A stretch of DNA of 64,000 nucleotides from an uncultured Methanobrevibacter sp. (GCF_902769175.1 NZ_CACXNW010000017.1:38136-102135); one strand, 5' to 3'. Shown: positions 1 through 9,099, numbered from the stretch's first letter. Program-made: numbers and translations. Notes: a model not told the origin generated them from the sequence alone.

Positions 1-95
1 CAGATGCACAGGAAATTCCTATTAAAAAACGAAAACAAAATAGTAAATAAAATTGTTCTTTTTAAAATATTTTCATTTTTTTCATTTTCATTCAT
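1..95 (-). pseudogene. 5' end of a secreted/adhesin-like protein, apparently frameshifted, cut by the window edge
   Basis: Reading leftwards, an AAAAGG ribosome-binding site is followed by clustered ATGs (95, 91, 85, 76). No single frame gives a good product. The frame from 85 stops after seven codons. The frame from 95 gives a charged start and a hydrophobic stretch (KRTILFTILFSF) but then runs into an unconvincing sequence. Removing one T from a six-T run gives a textbook signal peptide ending LIGISCAS. I infer a secreted protein with a disrupted start. The shared promoter element upstream (145-181), also found before adhesin 1, supports a surface-protein identity. Everything beyond the signal peptide is outside the window. 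Confidence 0.35.
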
Positions 96-144
96 CCTTT
101 TGAAATAAAACTTTCATACGTTAACTATACTTATGGTGTTAAAC

Positions 145-181
145 ACATATAAAGATTTTCGAGTGTAAGTGCTTACTTACA
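145..181 (-). promoter_or_regulatory. Promoter with BRE/TATA and adjoining GTAAGT...ACTTAC palindrome
   Basis: On the minus strand the sequence reads TGTAAGTAAG, then CACTTACACT, CGAAAA (BRE-like) and CTTTATATG (TATA). It matches the promoter of adhesin 1 at 51161-51197 at 31 of 37 positions. The palindrome lies directly upstream of the BRE, the usual place for an archaeal activator. The expected start of transcription is near 120, just ahead of the ATG cluster at 76-95. Confidence 0.6.
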
Positions 182-450
182 TGAATAATCTAATAATTTT
201 GCCTTATTTTTAATTTTGCATTGATTTGAAAGGTTTAAATGAAAATTAAGCTATTTTTAGCTTTAAAAAATAAAAATAAAAATAATGAAGTCAAAAATAA
301 ACAATGTTTATAGAAATAGTGATTTTGAATTTTTTTTCAAAGAAATAGACTATTTTTATATTTAATTAAATGATTCATAATTTTATTCTGAACATATTTC
401 ATAAAAAAATAAATTAATAAAAATTTTATTTTCCTAAAAAATTAGTGAAA

Positions 451-600
451 ATAAATTTTAATATTCATTATTAAGCAATCAGAAATTTTAATATTCATTA
501 TTAGGCAATCAGAAATTTTAATATTCATTATTAGGCAATCAGAAATTTTAATATTCATTATTAAGCAATTAGAAATTTTAATATTCATTATTAAGCAATC
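451..600. repeat. Tandem repeat, 30-bp unit, 5 copies
   Basis: Five head-to-tail copies of a 30-bp unit (AGAAATTTTAATATTCATTA followed by TTARGCAATC) with only a few substitutions. There are no spacers, so it is not CRISPR. It lies between the left-edge promoter and the 3' end of the SirTM gene. The rest of 182-660 is AT-rich with no visible gene. Confidence 0.9.
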
Positions 601-671
601 TGGTTAAATTTTATTTTTAATTAAAAACGGACTTCTGCCCTATCCTTTTTTTAATGTAGGATTAGGAATAT

Positions 672-1573
672 CTAAATTAGATGACCTAATGTCATGTCTA
701 TATCTTCATTGAAAGGAATGTATCTCTCTTTAATATCTGAAGATACATATTTGTCCAGTTCGTTTTCGGGTACTAAATAATAGTTACCATTATGCTTTAC
801 AGTCATTTCCAAATGGCTTCTATTGAATCTTGCAAGATAAACATTTTCATAGGATTTGACAATGTCATCAAATGGGAATCGAATTATTATTGGTGTGTTA
901 AAGCCTATTCCAAATTCCAAAAGAAGTAATTTTCCATTTAATGCTTTTTTTCTAAAATCGACATAATTTTGATTTTGCTCATGCCACTGTGGTCTTCAAC
1001 AAAATAACTGTCTTTTCTTAAGTTCAAATCCATTTCCTCTCCACAAACTGGGCATTTTGGAACAAGTTCGCTTGGTATCTTCAAGTCTTCATCAGTTTCT
1101 TCAATCATTTCCAATATCAGTTCCTCATCATCATACAATTTGTTGTGACAGGCTTTTGAGCATTGTATTTTGCTGTATGTTCCCTGTGTTCTAAAGAATC
1201 GGTTTTCATCAAATCCAGACTTAAGGAATTGGTCATCTGTGTTTGTTGTAATGACAAAGTAATCCTTATCCTTTACAATATTGAATAATCTTTTATAAAG
1301 ATCAGTTCTTTCCATTCCAATATTGTTTACAAAAACATGCTTTGCAAAGTATGCCCACCTTTCTTCTGAAGACTTAAATGGATAGAACATAGATGAATAC
1401 ATGTCTTGAAACCCATATTTTTCAATGAATTCTGGAAAATTGTCTGTAAATCTTTTCCCAGCATATTCAACTCCTGCAGCTGTTGATAGTCCTGCTCCCG
1501 CTCCTATTAATATGTAATCAGCATCATTAATCTTTTCTTTTAATTTTTCAACTCTTTCATTATAGCTTTCCAT
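672..1573 (-). pseudogene. SirTM-class (macrodomain-linked) sirtuin, protein ADP-ribosyltransferase, one frameshift
   Basis: Starts at ATG 1573 after an AGGAGC site. The first 200 or so residues show the sirtuin Rossmann motif GAGAGLS, TTNTDDQF with the conserved Asn, a Cys-x4-Cys plus CPVC zinc site, and RTQG where ordinary sirtuins have a catalytic His (HG). Gln at this place is the hallmark of SirTM enzymes, which transfer ADP-ribose to proteins rather than deacetylating them. At about 986-992 the frame is lost and the annotatable ORF ends at 938. The alternative frame continues without a stop to 672 with WHEQNQNYVDF and LLLLEFGIGFNTP, the normal sirtuin C-terminus. Adding one base gives 300 residues, the family length. 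It lies downstream of the macrodomain gene, the known SirTM partner. Real inactivation or an assembly error are both possible. Confidence 0.85.
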
Positions 1574-1589
1574 AAGGTTTGCTCCTATT

Positions 1590-1735
1590 TTTTTTATCTG
1601 TATGCTTATTTACCTATTTTTCTAGTTTTTTATTTTCTATTTTTTTTTATCTGTATGCTTATTTGCCTATTTTTCTAGTTTTTTATTTTTATTCTTTTTA
1701 TTTATTTGCTTATTTGCCTATTTTTCTATTTTTTT
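1590..1735. repeat. Degenerate tandem repeat, about 55-bp unit, 2.5 copies
   Basis: The unit contains TGTATGCTTATTTGCCTATT and TTTCTAGTTTTTTATTTT. It fills the gap between the macrodomain and SirTM genes. Confidence 0.75.
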
Positions 1736-1764
1736 ACATATTTTTTTAAATATCTAATTTTTCT

Positions 1765-2590
1765 TTAATTTTTTAGGTTTTTCCTATAGGTTTCAGTTGC
1801 TTCATCTGAAAATGTATTGAAGATTATCTTTTCAAGGCTTGTGTTTGGATTATTCTTTAAGTATTCCCTTACAGTCTTAATTGCTAATTTGGACGCTTGG
1901 TCTTTTGGGAAATTGAATACTCCTGTTGATATGGAACAAAATGCTATTGATTTTAGATTGTACTCATCTGCAAGTTCCAAACAGGATTTATAGCAATTTT
2001 CAAGTTCTATTATCTCCCTATCGTTAGGTTCCTCTCTATAGGCAATGGCAGGTCCTACAGTATGTATTACATATTTTGAAGAAAGATTATATGCAGATGT
2101 GATTTTCGCTTTTCCATTTTCCTCTTCATGGCCTTGCTTTGTCATGATGTCATAACAATCCATTCTTAACTGAAATCCTGCAGCTGAATGGATCTGATTG
2201 TCTATGCAGTTGTGGAGTGGTATGAAGCATCCTAACATTTGGCTGTTTGCAGCATTTACGATTGCATCGGCTTGAAGGCAAGTGATGTCTCCTTGCCATA
2301 ATGCTATTTTTGAGTCTATTTCATCTGTGTTTTGATTGATTGATTGATTCTATATCTGTATCTAAAACCAATTCCTTATTAGCAGTTTCTTCACTAAGGA
2401 TTCTGTCTTGAATTTCATAGAACTCATTACTTAATTGCACTGGAGTTTGTGTATTCATCAATGCCCTTAGCAATTTTCTCTTTTCATCATAGTCATTAGG
2501 AATTTCCATATTATTGTCTATTCTTTCATTTGAGGAAATCAATTCCTTTATAAGAAAATCTATTTCAATATTTTTATCAAATTCTTTCAT
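1765..2590 (-). pseudogene. Zinc-type macrodomain protein (ADP-ribosyl hydrolase), frameshifted in a TTGA repeat
   Basis: Starts at ATG 2590 behind GAGGT (MKEFDKN...). About 80 N-terminal helical residues (LLRALMN, LSNEFYEIQD) are followed by the macrodomain: [16 protein letters not shown], then [19 protein letters not shown] with the Cys/His/Cys set of zinc-dependent macrodomains, and HTVGP and STGVFNFP further on. These proteins reverse SirTM-made ADP-ribosylation, and the SirTM gene follows directly. The frame breaks at 2332-2349, a (TTGA)4.5 repeat. As sequenced, translation stops at 2321. Deleting one 4-bp unit joins ...DIESINQ to [15 protein letters not shown] and gives 273 residues, close to the family's usual length. 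The C-terminal part alone is an open frame of 157 codons from 2238, but it lacks the first macrodomain strands. Confidence 0.85.
2332..2349. repeat. TTGA tetranucleotide microsatellite (4.5 copies) inside the macrodomain gene
   Basis: TTGATTGATTGATTGATT on the plus strand, read as AATC repeats by the gene. With the present copy number the gene is out of frame; 3.5 copies would put it in frame. This is the form of a contingency-locus switch, although slippage with permanent loss is equally compatible. Confidence 0.85.
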
Positions 2591-2636
2591 CTTTAACCTC
2601 ATGATTTGCAATTCATTATTATATTAATATTGTTCG

Positions 2637-2650
2637 TGTATATATAAATC
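2637..2650 (-). promoter_or_regulatory. TATA box of the macrodomain-SirTM unit
   Basis: On the minus strand GATTTATATATACAC lies about 50 bp before ATG 2590, giving a predicted start near 2613 and a leader of about 20 nt. Confidence 0.5.
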
Positions 2651-2738
2651 TTTTTTGTAACTGAGAAGTAACTGTTTGTTTGCATTTGTAATTTTTTTTG
2701 TAACTGAGAAGTGACTGTTTGTTTGCATTTGTAATTTT
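2651..2738. repeat. Tandem repeat, 43-bp unit, 2 copies
   Basis: Two near-identical copies containing TTTTTTGTAACTGAGAAGT and CTGTTTGTTTGCATTTG, immediately upstream of the macrodomain promoter. Duplicated upstream DNA could affect its regulation. Confidence 0.8.
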
Positions 2739-2909
2739 TTTTATTAAAAAGTACTTGGATTATAATTCTACTTTGGTTGGTTTTTTTATTTTTTTTATTC
2801 ATTTAAATACTTGATTTAGTTAATAACTATTGCTTTTCCTTTAAATAGTAAAATCTTTATATTTTATTCAATAAATCTAAAATCAATTAAATATTAAGGG
2901 TTGTTTTTA

Positions 2910-3716
2910 ATGGAGTTCAATATTGTAAAAGAGTTAAACGGACAGTTTGATCCTATTGTATTGATTAAATCTGATGAAAAGCCAGAAGATGCATTGGCAC
3001 CTAAAGTAGGTAGAGGAGGTTGTGTGATGTCTTTTGTAGGCCAAACAATTGCAAAGAGAAAAGTTACTGCTTTTGGCCGTGAAAACATTACTTGTGGAGG
3101 AGTCTCTGCCGGCTTTGGTTGGGGAACTGGATTCAAGACAGATGAAGATAGGGAATTTCAAGCCACCTTCTTATCCTTGGGAACGGAATCTGCAAAGGAT
3201 AAGGATGCATTTCTCCATAGGTTAAGCTTTATGCCAAAGCCTACTCAGGAAATGTTTAAGAAAGGTGAAAGAATCTTTTCAGATTTTGATACAGCTTATG
3301 AAAACATAAGCAATAGGCCATTATATGATGAAGGTGAATATGTAATCTTTAAGCCAATTGAGTTGCTTGAAGAAGGTGAAATTCCAGATTCTGTAGTCTT
3401 TACATTAAACACTATGGAATTATCTGCTATTTTACAATTGAATGGTTCATTTAGAACTGAAAGTGCACATATCATGACTCCTCAAGCATCTGCATGTCAA
3501 GCTATAGGTGCATTCACTTTTGAGCAAAATGACAGTGATAATCCTGTTCCAGTTTTAAGTCCTGTTGACTTTGTAGCAAGGGCTCATATACGAAGATTGA
3601 TTCCAGATGAATATATGAATTTATCTATGCCTTGGAGCTTATTCCTAAAATTAGAGGAACTTAGTAAAAATAGTGTTTTCCAAACTCACTTTTGGGATGA
3701 TTTTGGAAATAAATAA
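2910..3716 (+). CDS. DUF169 family protein
   Basis: A 268-residue protein beginning MEFNIVKELNGQFDPIVLIK. The start is ATG 2910, nine bases after AAGGG; an in-frame TTG at 2901 is too close to that site. The opening, the GRGGCVMSF segment and the later ITCGGVSAGFGWG glycine-rich segment fit the DUF169 family, common in methanogens and anaerobes and of unknown function. Two conserved cysteines (GGC and TCGG) could bind a metal or thiol ligand, but that is inference. No signal peptide or membrane segment. It stands alone, with its own upstream AT-rich promoter region. Confidence 0.75.
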   Translation: MEFNIVKELNGQFDPIVLIKSDEKPEDALAPKVGRGGCVMSFVGQTIAKRKVTAFGRENITCGGVSAGFGWGTGFKTDEDREFQATFLSLGTESAKDKDAFLHRLSFMPKPTQEMFKKGERIFSDFDTAYENISNRPLYDEGEYVIFKPIELLEEGEIPDSVVFTLNTMELSAILQLNGSFRTESAHIMTPQASACQAIGAFTFEQNDSDNPVPVLSPVDFVARAHIRRLIPDEYMNLSMPWSLFLKLEELSKNSVFQTHFWDDFGNK

Positions 3717-3719
3717 TAA

Positions 3720-3930
3720 TTTATATTATTTTTTTATATAATTTTTTTATATAATTTTTTTATATTAATTTTAATATTTTTTTATTTTTTTTAGATTAGG
3801 TTTTTTGTTTATTTTTTAATATTTATTTTATTATTTTTTTTTATTTTTTTTAGATTAGGTTTTTTAGTTTATTTTTTGTATTTATCTTATTATTTTTTGT
3901 TTATTTTTAAAAATTAGGATTTTTCGATAT
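3720..3930. repeat. AT-rich intergenic region with short tandem repeats
   Basis: Contains repeated TTTTTTTATATAA units (3725-3775), then about two copies of a 60-bp unit with TTTTTTTAGATTAGGTTTTTT (3790-3925). It separates a plus-strand gene end from a minus-strand gene end, so it probably holds terminators. I see no gene from 3717 to 4092. Confidence 0.6.
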
Positions 3931-4092
3931 TATTTTTATTTTATATAATTATAATCTTTTAAATATTTTTTTAAGATAAAAAAAGAATTATGGATTAATT
4001 TTATTAAAATCATGTAAAAAAAAGCATTGAATTGAAAAAATAGATAATATAAATTAATTAGAAATAAAAAAAGAAAAAAGAAGTAAGTAAAT

Positions 4093-4707
4093 TTAGCTTA
4101 ATTGATTTACTTTAATTAATGATTCAACTGGGACTCCATCTACTTCTTCGAGTCCAGATTTGTCGATTAAAACAGTTACTACGACTGGATCTCCACCATG
4201 GTCTTTAACTACTTTAATAACGTCTTTTATTGTGTCTCCACTTGTAATTACGTCATCAACAACAACAATCCTTTTTCCTTCAACAGTTCCGAAATTGCTG
4301 CTTATTGCACCTTCATCACTGTTTGTTGGATTGGTTCTGTGTTTTTTAGGGTGGAAAATAGATATGCATGTAGTGGTTCCAGTTAACTCTTCAATTACAT
4401 CTGCCATCATAGTTGCAAATGGAACTCCACTTGTTGCAATTCCTAAAACAAGGTCAAGATCTCCATGTTTTAATGCAATTTCACTTAAGGCTGCTGAAAC
4501 ATATCTGAGTCTGGTTGCGCTTCCTCCTAAACTGTTCCAGTTAATTGCAATGTCTACAGGTGCGTCACTTTCGTCACTTGTTTCAGGTTTTTGTAAAGTT
4601 AACCATTGTGCAGTATCCATTGATACATTAAGCTCATCTGCTATTTCACCAGTGGTGAATCCATGATTTCTAAGTTCCTGAGCTCTGTTAATAAGGTCTT
4701 GGTTCAT
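4093..4707 (-). CDS. Orotate phosphoribosyltransferase-like regulator (PRTase with N-terminal HTH)
   Basis: 204 residues, with a GAGGT site eight bases before ATG 4707. Residues 1-45 form a helix-turn-helix ([21 protein letters not shown]). The rest is a type I phosphoribosyltransferase fold with the PRPP loop [13 protein letters not shown] at about 150-162 and a [10 protein letters not shown] substrate loop. This architecture is that of the archaeal PyrE-like family, to which the haloarchaeal sugar-catabolism regulator GfcR belongs. A DNA-binding regulator sensing a nucleotide or phosphoribosyl compound is therefore more likely than an orotate enzyme; the ligand is unknown here. Convergent with the DUF169 gene and followed upstream by the dehydrogenase gene. 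Confidence 0.8.
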   Translation of the reverse strand: MNQDLINRAQELRNHGFTTGEIADELNVSMDTAQWLTLQKPETSDESDAPVDIAINWNSLGGSATRLRYVSAALSEIALKHGDLDLVLGIATSGVPFATMMADVIEELTGTTTCISIFHPKKHRTNPTNSDEGAISSNFGTVEGKRIVVVDDVITSGDTIKDVIKVVKDHGGDPVVVTVLIDKSGLEEVDGVPVESLIKVNQLS

Positions 4708-4824
4708 TTTTATACCTCGTTATCTTTAAGTTGATTTTAGTAAATATTTTTAGGATATCTTTGAATTTTTGTTTTGTGTTGTTTTTATAATATTTTAAAA
4801 TAAAATTAAAAAGTTAAATTTCAA

Positions 4825-5772
4825 TTATTTAAAATTGATTGGACTATGTTCTTTAGATGATTTGTTTGCTGCGAGAACCATCTTAAGAGCTTTAAGACCA
4901 TCTTCTCCAGTGATTTCAGGTTCTTCATCTGCATCAATCTTGCAGAGGAATGAATTTAATTCTTCACTTAATGGTTCTACTGGAGTGATTTGAATGTCTT
5001 GTGCAAATTTACCGAAGACTTCAATGCTTTGGTCTATGTAGTCAATGGTAATGATTCCATCGGTACCGGTAATTTCAATTTGTCGACGTTTGTATGGAGT
5101 TAACCAATTTGCTTCTAAAATACCTGTAATGTCTTCTTCAAAGCTTAACATAATTTCTGCATGGTCTTCAAAGTCAGATTGATCTAATCTGCTGCTCATG
5201 GTAGCATAGATTTGTTTGACAGGTTCCTTAATCAAGAAGTTCATTACATCTAAATCGTGAATTGCAAGGTCGATTGCCACTCCTACATCCTTGATTCTTG
5301 GTGGGAAAGGACCTACTCTTTTAGCGGAAATGGTTACCAAGTCACCGATTACTTCGTTTTCAATTAATTCCTTAGCTTTTTGAACAGCAGGATTGAATCT
5401 TTCCACATGTCCAGTAGCAAGCTTAACTCCTGCTTCCTTAGCTGCTTGAATCATTTCTTCAGCTTCTTCTGCAGTGAAAGCTATTGGCTTTTCCACTAAA
5501 ACATGTTTGCCGTATTTTATTGCTTGCATAACAACTTCGTGGTGGAAGGTTGTTGGCACACATACGTTTACTGCTTCAATTTCAGGATTTTTTAATAAGT
5601 CTTCAATTTCAGAGTAACCTTTAGTGTTATATTTCTTACATACTTTGTCTAAGGTTGGTTTAACTACGTCTGCCACTGCTACAAGATTGGCATTATCTAA
5701 TTTTGAATATACACGTGCATGGTTATAACCCATTGCACCTACACCTATAACTCCAACATTTATGGTTCTCAA
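4825..5772 (-). CDS. Gfo/Idh/MocA family NAD(P)-dependent dehydrogenase
   Basis: 315 residues from a TTG start at 5772, placed by the GGAGGA site just before it. The N-terminal Rossmann motif is GVIGVGAMGYNHARVY, followed by the family's EKP motif (HVLVEKPIAF, about residue 95) and the Gfo C-terminal sheet domain with GPFPPRIKDVGVAIDLAIHD. Likely acts on a nucleotide sugar or free sugar. Methanogen homologues include UDP-N-acetylglucosamine 3-dehydrogenases of surface-glycan synthesis, a possibility here that no neighbour confirms. Monocistronic by context. Confidence 0.85.
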   Translation of the reverse strand: MRTINVGVIGVGAMGYNHARVYSKLDNANLVAVADVVKPTLDKVCKKYNTKGYSEIEDLLKNPEIEAVNVCVPTTFHHEVVMQAIKYGKHVLVEKPIAFTAEEAEEMIQAAKEAGVKLATGHVERFNPAVQKAKELIENEVIGDLVTISAKRVGPFPPRIKDVGVAIDLAIHDLDVMNFLIKEPVKQIYATMSSRLDQSDFEDHAEIMLSFEEDITGILEANWLTPYKRRQIEITGTDGIITIDYIDQSIEVFGKFAQDIQITPVEPLSEELNSFLCKIDADEEPEITGEDGLKALKMVLAANKSSKEHSPINFK

Positions 5773-6257
5773 AGATATTCCTCCAATTATTCAACTATAT
5801 TTTTGTGGTTTATAACTTATAAATATTATTAAAATTTTATATAAATTAATATAATTTTTTCTTAATAATTATGTTAAATAGATTTAAATTGCTTGAAATT
5901 AAAAACAAGATAATTTAAAGGTTTATTTTTATAAATAAAATAAAATATGTAATCTAAATTAAAATATATTGGATTTTTGTCTTTTTTATAATTTTGACCA
6001 TTTTTTGATTTCATGAAAATTCAAGTTTTTTCATGAAATGAAATTTTTTTATAAAAATCCAATTAGATTTACATATTTTTCATAAAAATTATAGAATTAA
6101 TTCATTTTTTTTTAAATTAATATTTTTTTAAATTAGATTTTAGAATTAATTCATTTTTTTTTTAAATTAATATTTTTTTAAATTAGATTTTAGAATTAAT
6201 TCATTTTTATTTTAATTACTATTTTTTTCAAAAAGGTAAATTAAGTAATTAATTTTT
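5773..6257. repeat. Intergenic region with tandem repeat (49-50 bp unit, 2.5 copies at 6092-6220)
   Basis: Unit: TAGAATTAATTCATTTTT followed by AAATTAATATTTTTTTAAAT. Further left (5998-6050) is a dyad around TTTCATGAAAATTCAAG and TTTTTTCATGAAATG that may form a hairpin. No coding signal is visible; the left part holds the promoter of the dehydrogenase gene. Confidence 0.65.
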
Positions 6258-7127
6258 TTAAATAAATTCAAGCATATCTCTGCCTATTTTTCTTCCCATA
6301 GTTTCAGCTTCCTTTATGCTTCCGCTAAGGGTTTCCTTATATAGTATTTCACCATTTTTATCAAGCAAAATAGAATTAAGAACTAATTTATTGTCTTTTA
6401 TTTGAGATATTGCTCCAATTGGCCATTGACAGCCAACACCAATCTCTTCAAGAATGGTTTTTTCTGCTAAGACTTCCTGGAATGAGAAATAGTGGTTTAG
6501 TTTTCTGATTGTTTCCTTGTATTCGGAATCTTTTCTGGTAATGACTGCTAAAGCCCCTTGACCTGCTGCAGGCATTATGTAATCTGTTGGGAACTTGGTT
6601 TTTATGTATTCTTGTAGGCCTAATCTATTTAATCCTGCTTCTGCCATGATGGTAGCATCAACTTCTCCATCCATGACCTTTTTGATTCTTGTTTCTACAT
6701 TTCCACGAATAGGCTTCAATTCAAAATCCTTATCATGAAGCTTGCAGAATGCTTCTCTACGTAAACTGCTTGTTCCAAGTGTTGAACCTTCTTCAAGTTC
6801 CTTCCAACTGTAGTTTGAAATCAAGACTTCATTAGGGCTTTCTCTTGGAGGGACTGCTACAATTTCCAAATCTTCATCCAATTCGGTTGGCACATCCTTT
6901 AAGCTGTGGACTGCAAAGTCCACTTCCTCTTCAAGAAGTGCATTGTCAAGTTCTCTTGTAAAAAGTCCTTTGGAATCCATATTATATAATTGGGAGTTAG
7001 TGATCTTGTCTCCCTTTGTTTTTATAATATTCTTTTCCACTTCTTCTCCAGTGATATTGTATAAACAGGTTCTGATATAGTCTGTTTGTACAAGTGCCAG
7101 TTTACTTCCTCTAGTTCCAACAATCAT
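6258..7127 (-). CDS. hemC: Hydroxymethylbilane synthase (porphobilinogen deaminase)
   Basis: 289 residues. Polymerises four porphobilinogens to hydroxymethylbilane, the trunk step towards siroheme, corrinoids and F430. Characteristic motifs are MIVGTRGSKLAL at the start, DSKGLFTREL, HSLKDVP (about 75-80), GTSSLRR (119-124) and GVGCQWPIGA with Cys233 as the dipyrromethane-cofactor attachment site. Full length for an archaeal HemC. It lies 282 bp downstream of cfbE on the same strand; the gap is long enough for its own promoter, so the pair is functionally linked through F430 but not certainly co-transcribed. Confidence 0.95.
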   Translation of the reverse strand: MIVGTRGSKLALVQTDYIRTCLYNITGEEVEKNIIKTKGDKITNSQLYNMDSKGLFTRELDNALLEEEVDFAVHSLKDVPTELDEDLEIVAVPPRESPNEVLISNYSWKELEEGSTLGTSSLRREAFCKLHDKDFELKPIRGNVETRIKKVMDGEVDATIMAEAGLNRLGLQEYIKTKFPTDYIMPAAGQGALAVITRKDSEYKETIRKLNHYFSFQEVLAEKTILEEIGVGCQWPIGAISQIKDNKLVLNSILLDKNGEILYKETLSGSIKEAETMGRKIGRDMLEFI

Positions 7128-7409
7128 CTAATCAGCCTTAGCTATTTATTTAAATATTTTTAGATTTTTTAAGATTTCTTTCAAATCTCTTAAAAATATT
7201 TATCATAATAATTTTGTAAATTATTCTTAATAAAATTAATCATATAATTATTATCTTTAATATTTTTTTATCGAAATATATATTTTTGAATTTTTATTTT
7301 CTTTAATTATTTTTATTTTGAAATGGTTTTTTTTATTTTTATTTTCTTTGAATTATAATATCTTGAATTATAATTTTTGTATTTCTTTTCTAATCTATAT
7401 TCAATGAGA

Positions 7410-9035
7410 TTAACGTTTGCTAACTTGTGAATAATTAGACCTGTAAATGAATAGGATATTTTTATTGTTTTTAATTGCAAAATCTTGAGCTTCTTGGTAA
7501 TCATCTATAAATCTAATTTTAAAATTGTCTTTTTCTTTTATTTGTTCATATAGGCTTTTTCCTACATCATCAGTTAAGATTAGGTTTGTATTTGGATTTT
7601 CGGATAGGTATTCATACAGGAAATCGGATAATTTCTCTTCATCTATCTCTTCACATGTAACTCCATACTTACCGCCAATGATGATGAAGTAATCATCAAT
7701 GTCCTTTATCATCCTTATTGAACTTTCAATAGCCTTTGTATTTATTCCTGGATTGATCTCTTCAATGATTCTTAAATTATCTATTTGTCTCACATTTGTT
7801 CGACCATCGATTCCTTTAAATTTTGATAAAGCATTTTGAATGGTTTCACCATCTATGCCTAATGCTAATGCAGTTGTTGCAGATGCTAAAACATTCAGTA
7901 CATGATGAGGTCCTGGCGCAAAGACAGATAGGGTCAGTTTACCATTTATTAATTTTTCATCATTTGTCTTTAAGTCATGATATGCAATTCTGACATTGGT
8001 CTTATCGATATCATAGTCTGTTTCTTCACAATAGACATTCGCTTTACTGTTTTTTAATGAATATGAATTTATCTTATTCTTATACATTTCCTTTTCTTCA
8101 CTGTAGAATTCATTTAATGTTTCATGTTCAATAGTGACTAATGGGGAGTTGAAAACCTGCTTTTTAGCTTTCCTTGCATTAGATTGTCCTTTTGCAATGG
8201 AATAGTTTTCAACAAGGTTAGTTAGGATTCCAATATCTCCCAATCCACATATTCCTAATGAATTTTCAAAAATGCACATATCATAATTTAGATTTTTATA
8301 TGGATGGTCGTTAAAGTCTTTAACCAAGTCATTCTCTTCAATCTTTTCGTCTAAATTCAGTTTTGCATCACATATTGGAAATGTGCTGCATTTTGGGTTT
8401 GCTATTTTCTTAGCAAGCTGAATTGTGTTTATGATGTTTGCTGGAGTTATGCTTATGTTCTTTTGTAAAATGAGCTTTTGTTCACTGTCTTGGTTTTTTC
8501 TAAATAAATAAGCTCCTAAGCTTGACAGCAATAGGGTGTTTTTATTGTTTTCCATGAAAATTTCTTTTAATAGGAATGCAGTGCTTGTTTTTCCTTTAAC
8601 TCCAGTTATTTCTATAGTTTTAATGTTTTGATTTATTGTCTCCTTTTTCCAATCGGATAAAACCAATGCAGTTGCTTGGTGGTGATTGATGATATCATAT
8701 TGGTTTAGGATATCCTCATCATTTGCATTGATTAAATCCGCTATTTCAAGGAGCAAATCTTGGATGTTTAAGGATGAATGTATAGGGTTGATAATCAAGT
8801 CTTTTTCAGTTTTGTTTTCATTTATTATCTTTAGTGAATTGGATTTCAGTTCATTTTTAAAATCATCTAAATCCTTGATTAGATTCACATTATAAGTGTT
8901 TAAAAGAGTTTCATCCTCTTCCTTTAATGTATTGTATAAGTCATAGGCAAATACTTTTTCGTATTGTTTTGATTTAGAAAGTTCAGAGGATATCTTTACT
9001 CCTCCGTGTGTTAAATCAACTAAAAAAACATTCAT
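7410..9035 (-). CDS. cfbE: Coenzyme F430 synthetase (Mur-ligase-like)
   Basis: 541 residues. Mur-ligase-type ATPase that activates and cyclises the last intermediate to coenzyme F430, the nickel tetrapyrrole of methyl-coenzyme M reductase. The start MNVFLVDLTHGG is typical of CfbE, the P-loop ITGVKGKTS lies at about 140-148, and the C-terminal Mur domain (GIDGRTNV, IIGGKYGVTCEE) is present. Residues 190-270 carry a Cys-rich insert (CSTFPICD, MCIFENSLGICGLGD) seen in this family. GAGTGA precedes ATG 9035. Diagnostic for a methanogen; hemC follows. Confidence 0.9.
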   Translation of the reverse strand: MNVFLVDLTHGGVKISSELSKSKQYEKVFAYDLYNTLKEEDETLLNTYNVNLIKDLDDFKNELKSNSLKIINENKTEKDLIINPIHSSLNIQDLLLEIADLINANDEDILNQYDIINHHQATALVLSDWKKETINQNIKTIEITGVKGKTSTAFLLKEIFMENNKNTLLLSSLGAYLFRKNQDSEQKLILQKNISITPANIINTIQLAKKIANPKCSTFPICDAKLNLDEKIEENDLVKDFNDHPYKNLNYDMCIFENSLGICGLGDIGILTNLVENYSIAKGQSNARKAKKQVFNSPLVTIEHETLNEFYSEEKEMYKNKINSYSLKNSKANVYCEETDYDIDKTNVRIAYHDLKTNDEKLINGKLTLSVFAPGPHHVLNVLASATTALALGIDGETIQNALSKFKGIDGRTNVRQIDNLRIIEEINPGINTKAIESSIRMIKDIDDYFIIIGGKYGVTCEEIDEEKLSDFLYEYLSENPNTNLILTDDVGKSLYEQIKEKDNFKIRFIDDYQEAQDFAIKNNKNILFIYRSNYSQVSKR

Positions 9036-9099
9036 TCTTTCACTCTTTTAACTTTTTATAATTTTTTAACTTGATTATTAAAATATAGTTTATTAGATT

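Noticed and set aside
451..600. Possible CRISPR array
   Set aside because: The 30-bp units are contiguous with no unique spacers, and no cas gene is nearby.
2901..2909. TTG start for the DUF169 gene
   Set aside because: It abuts the AAGGG site with no spacing; ATG 2910 is correctly placed.
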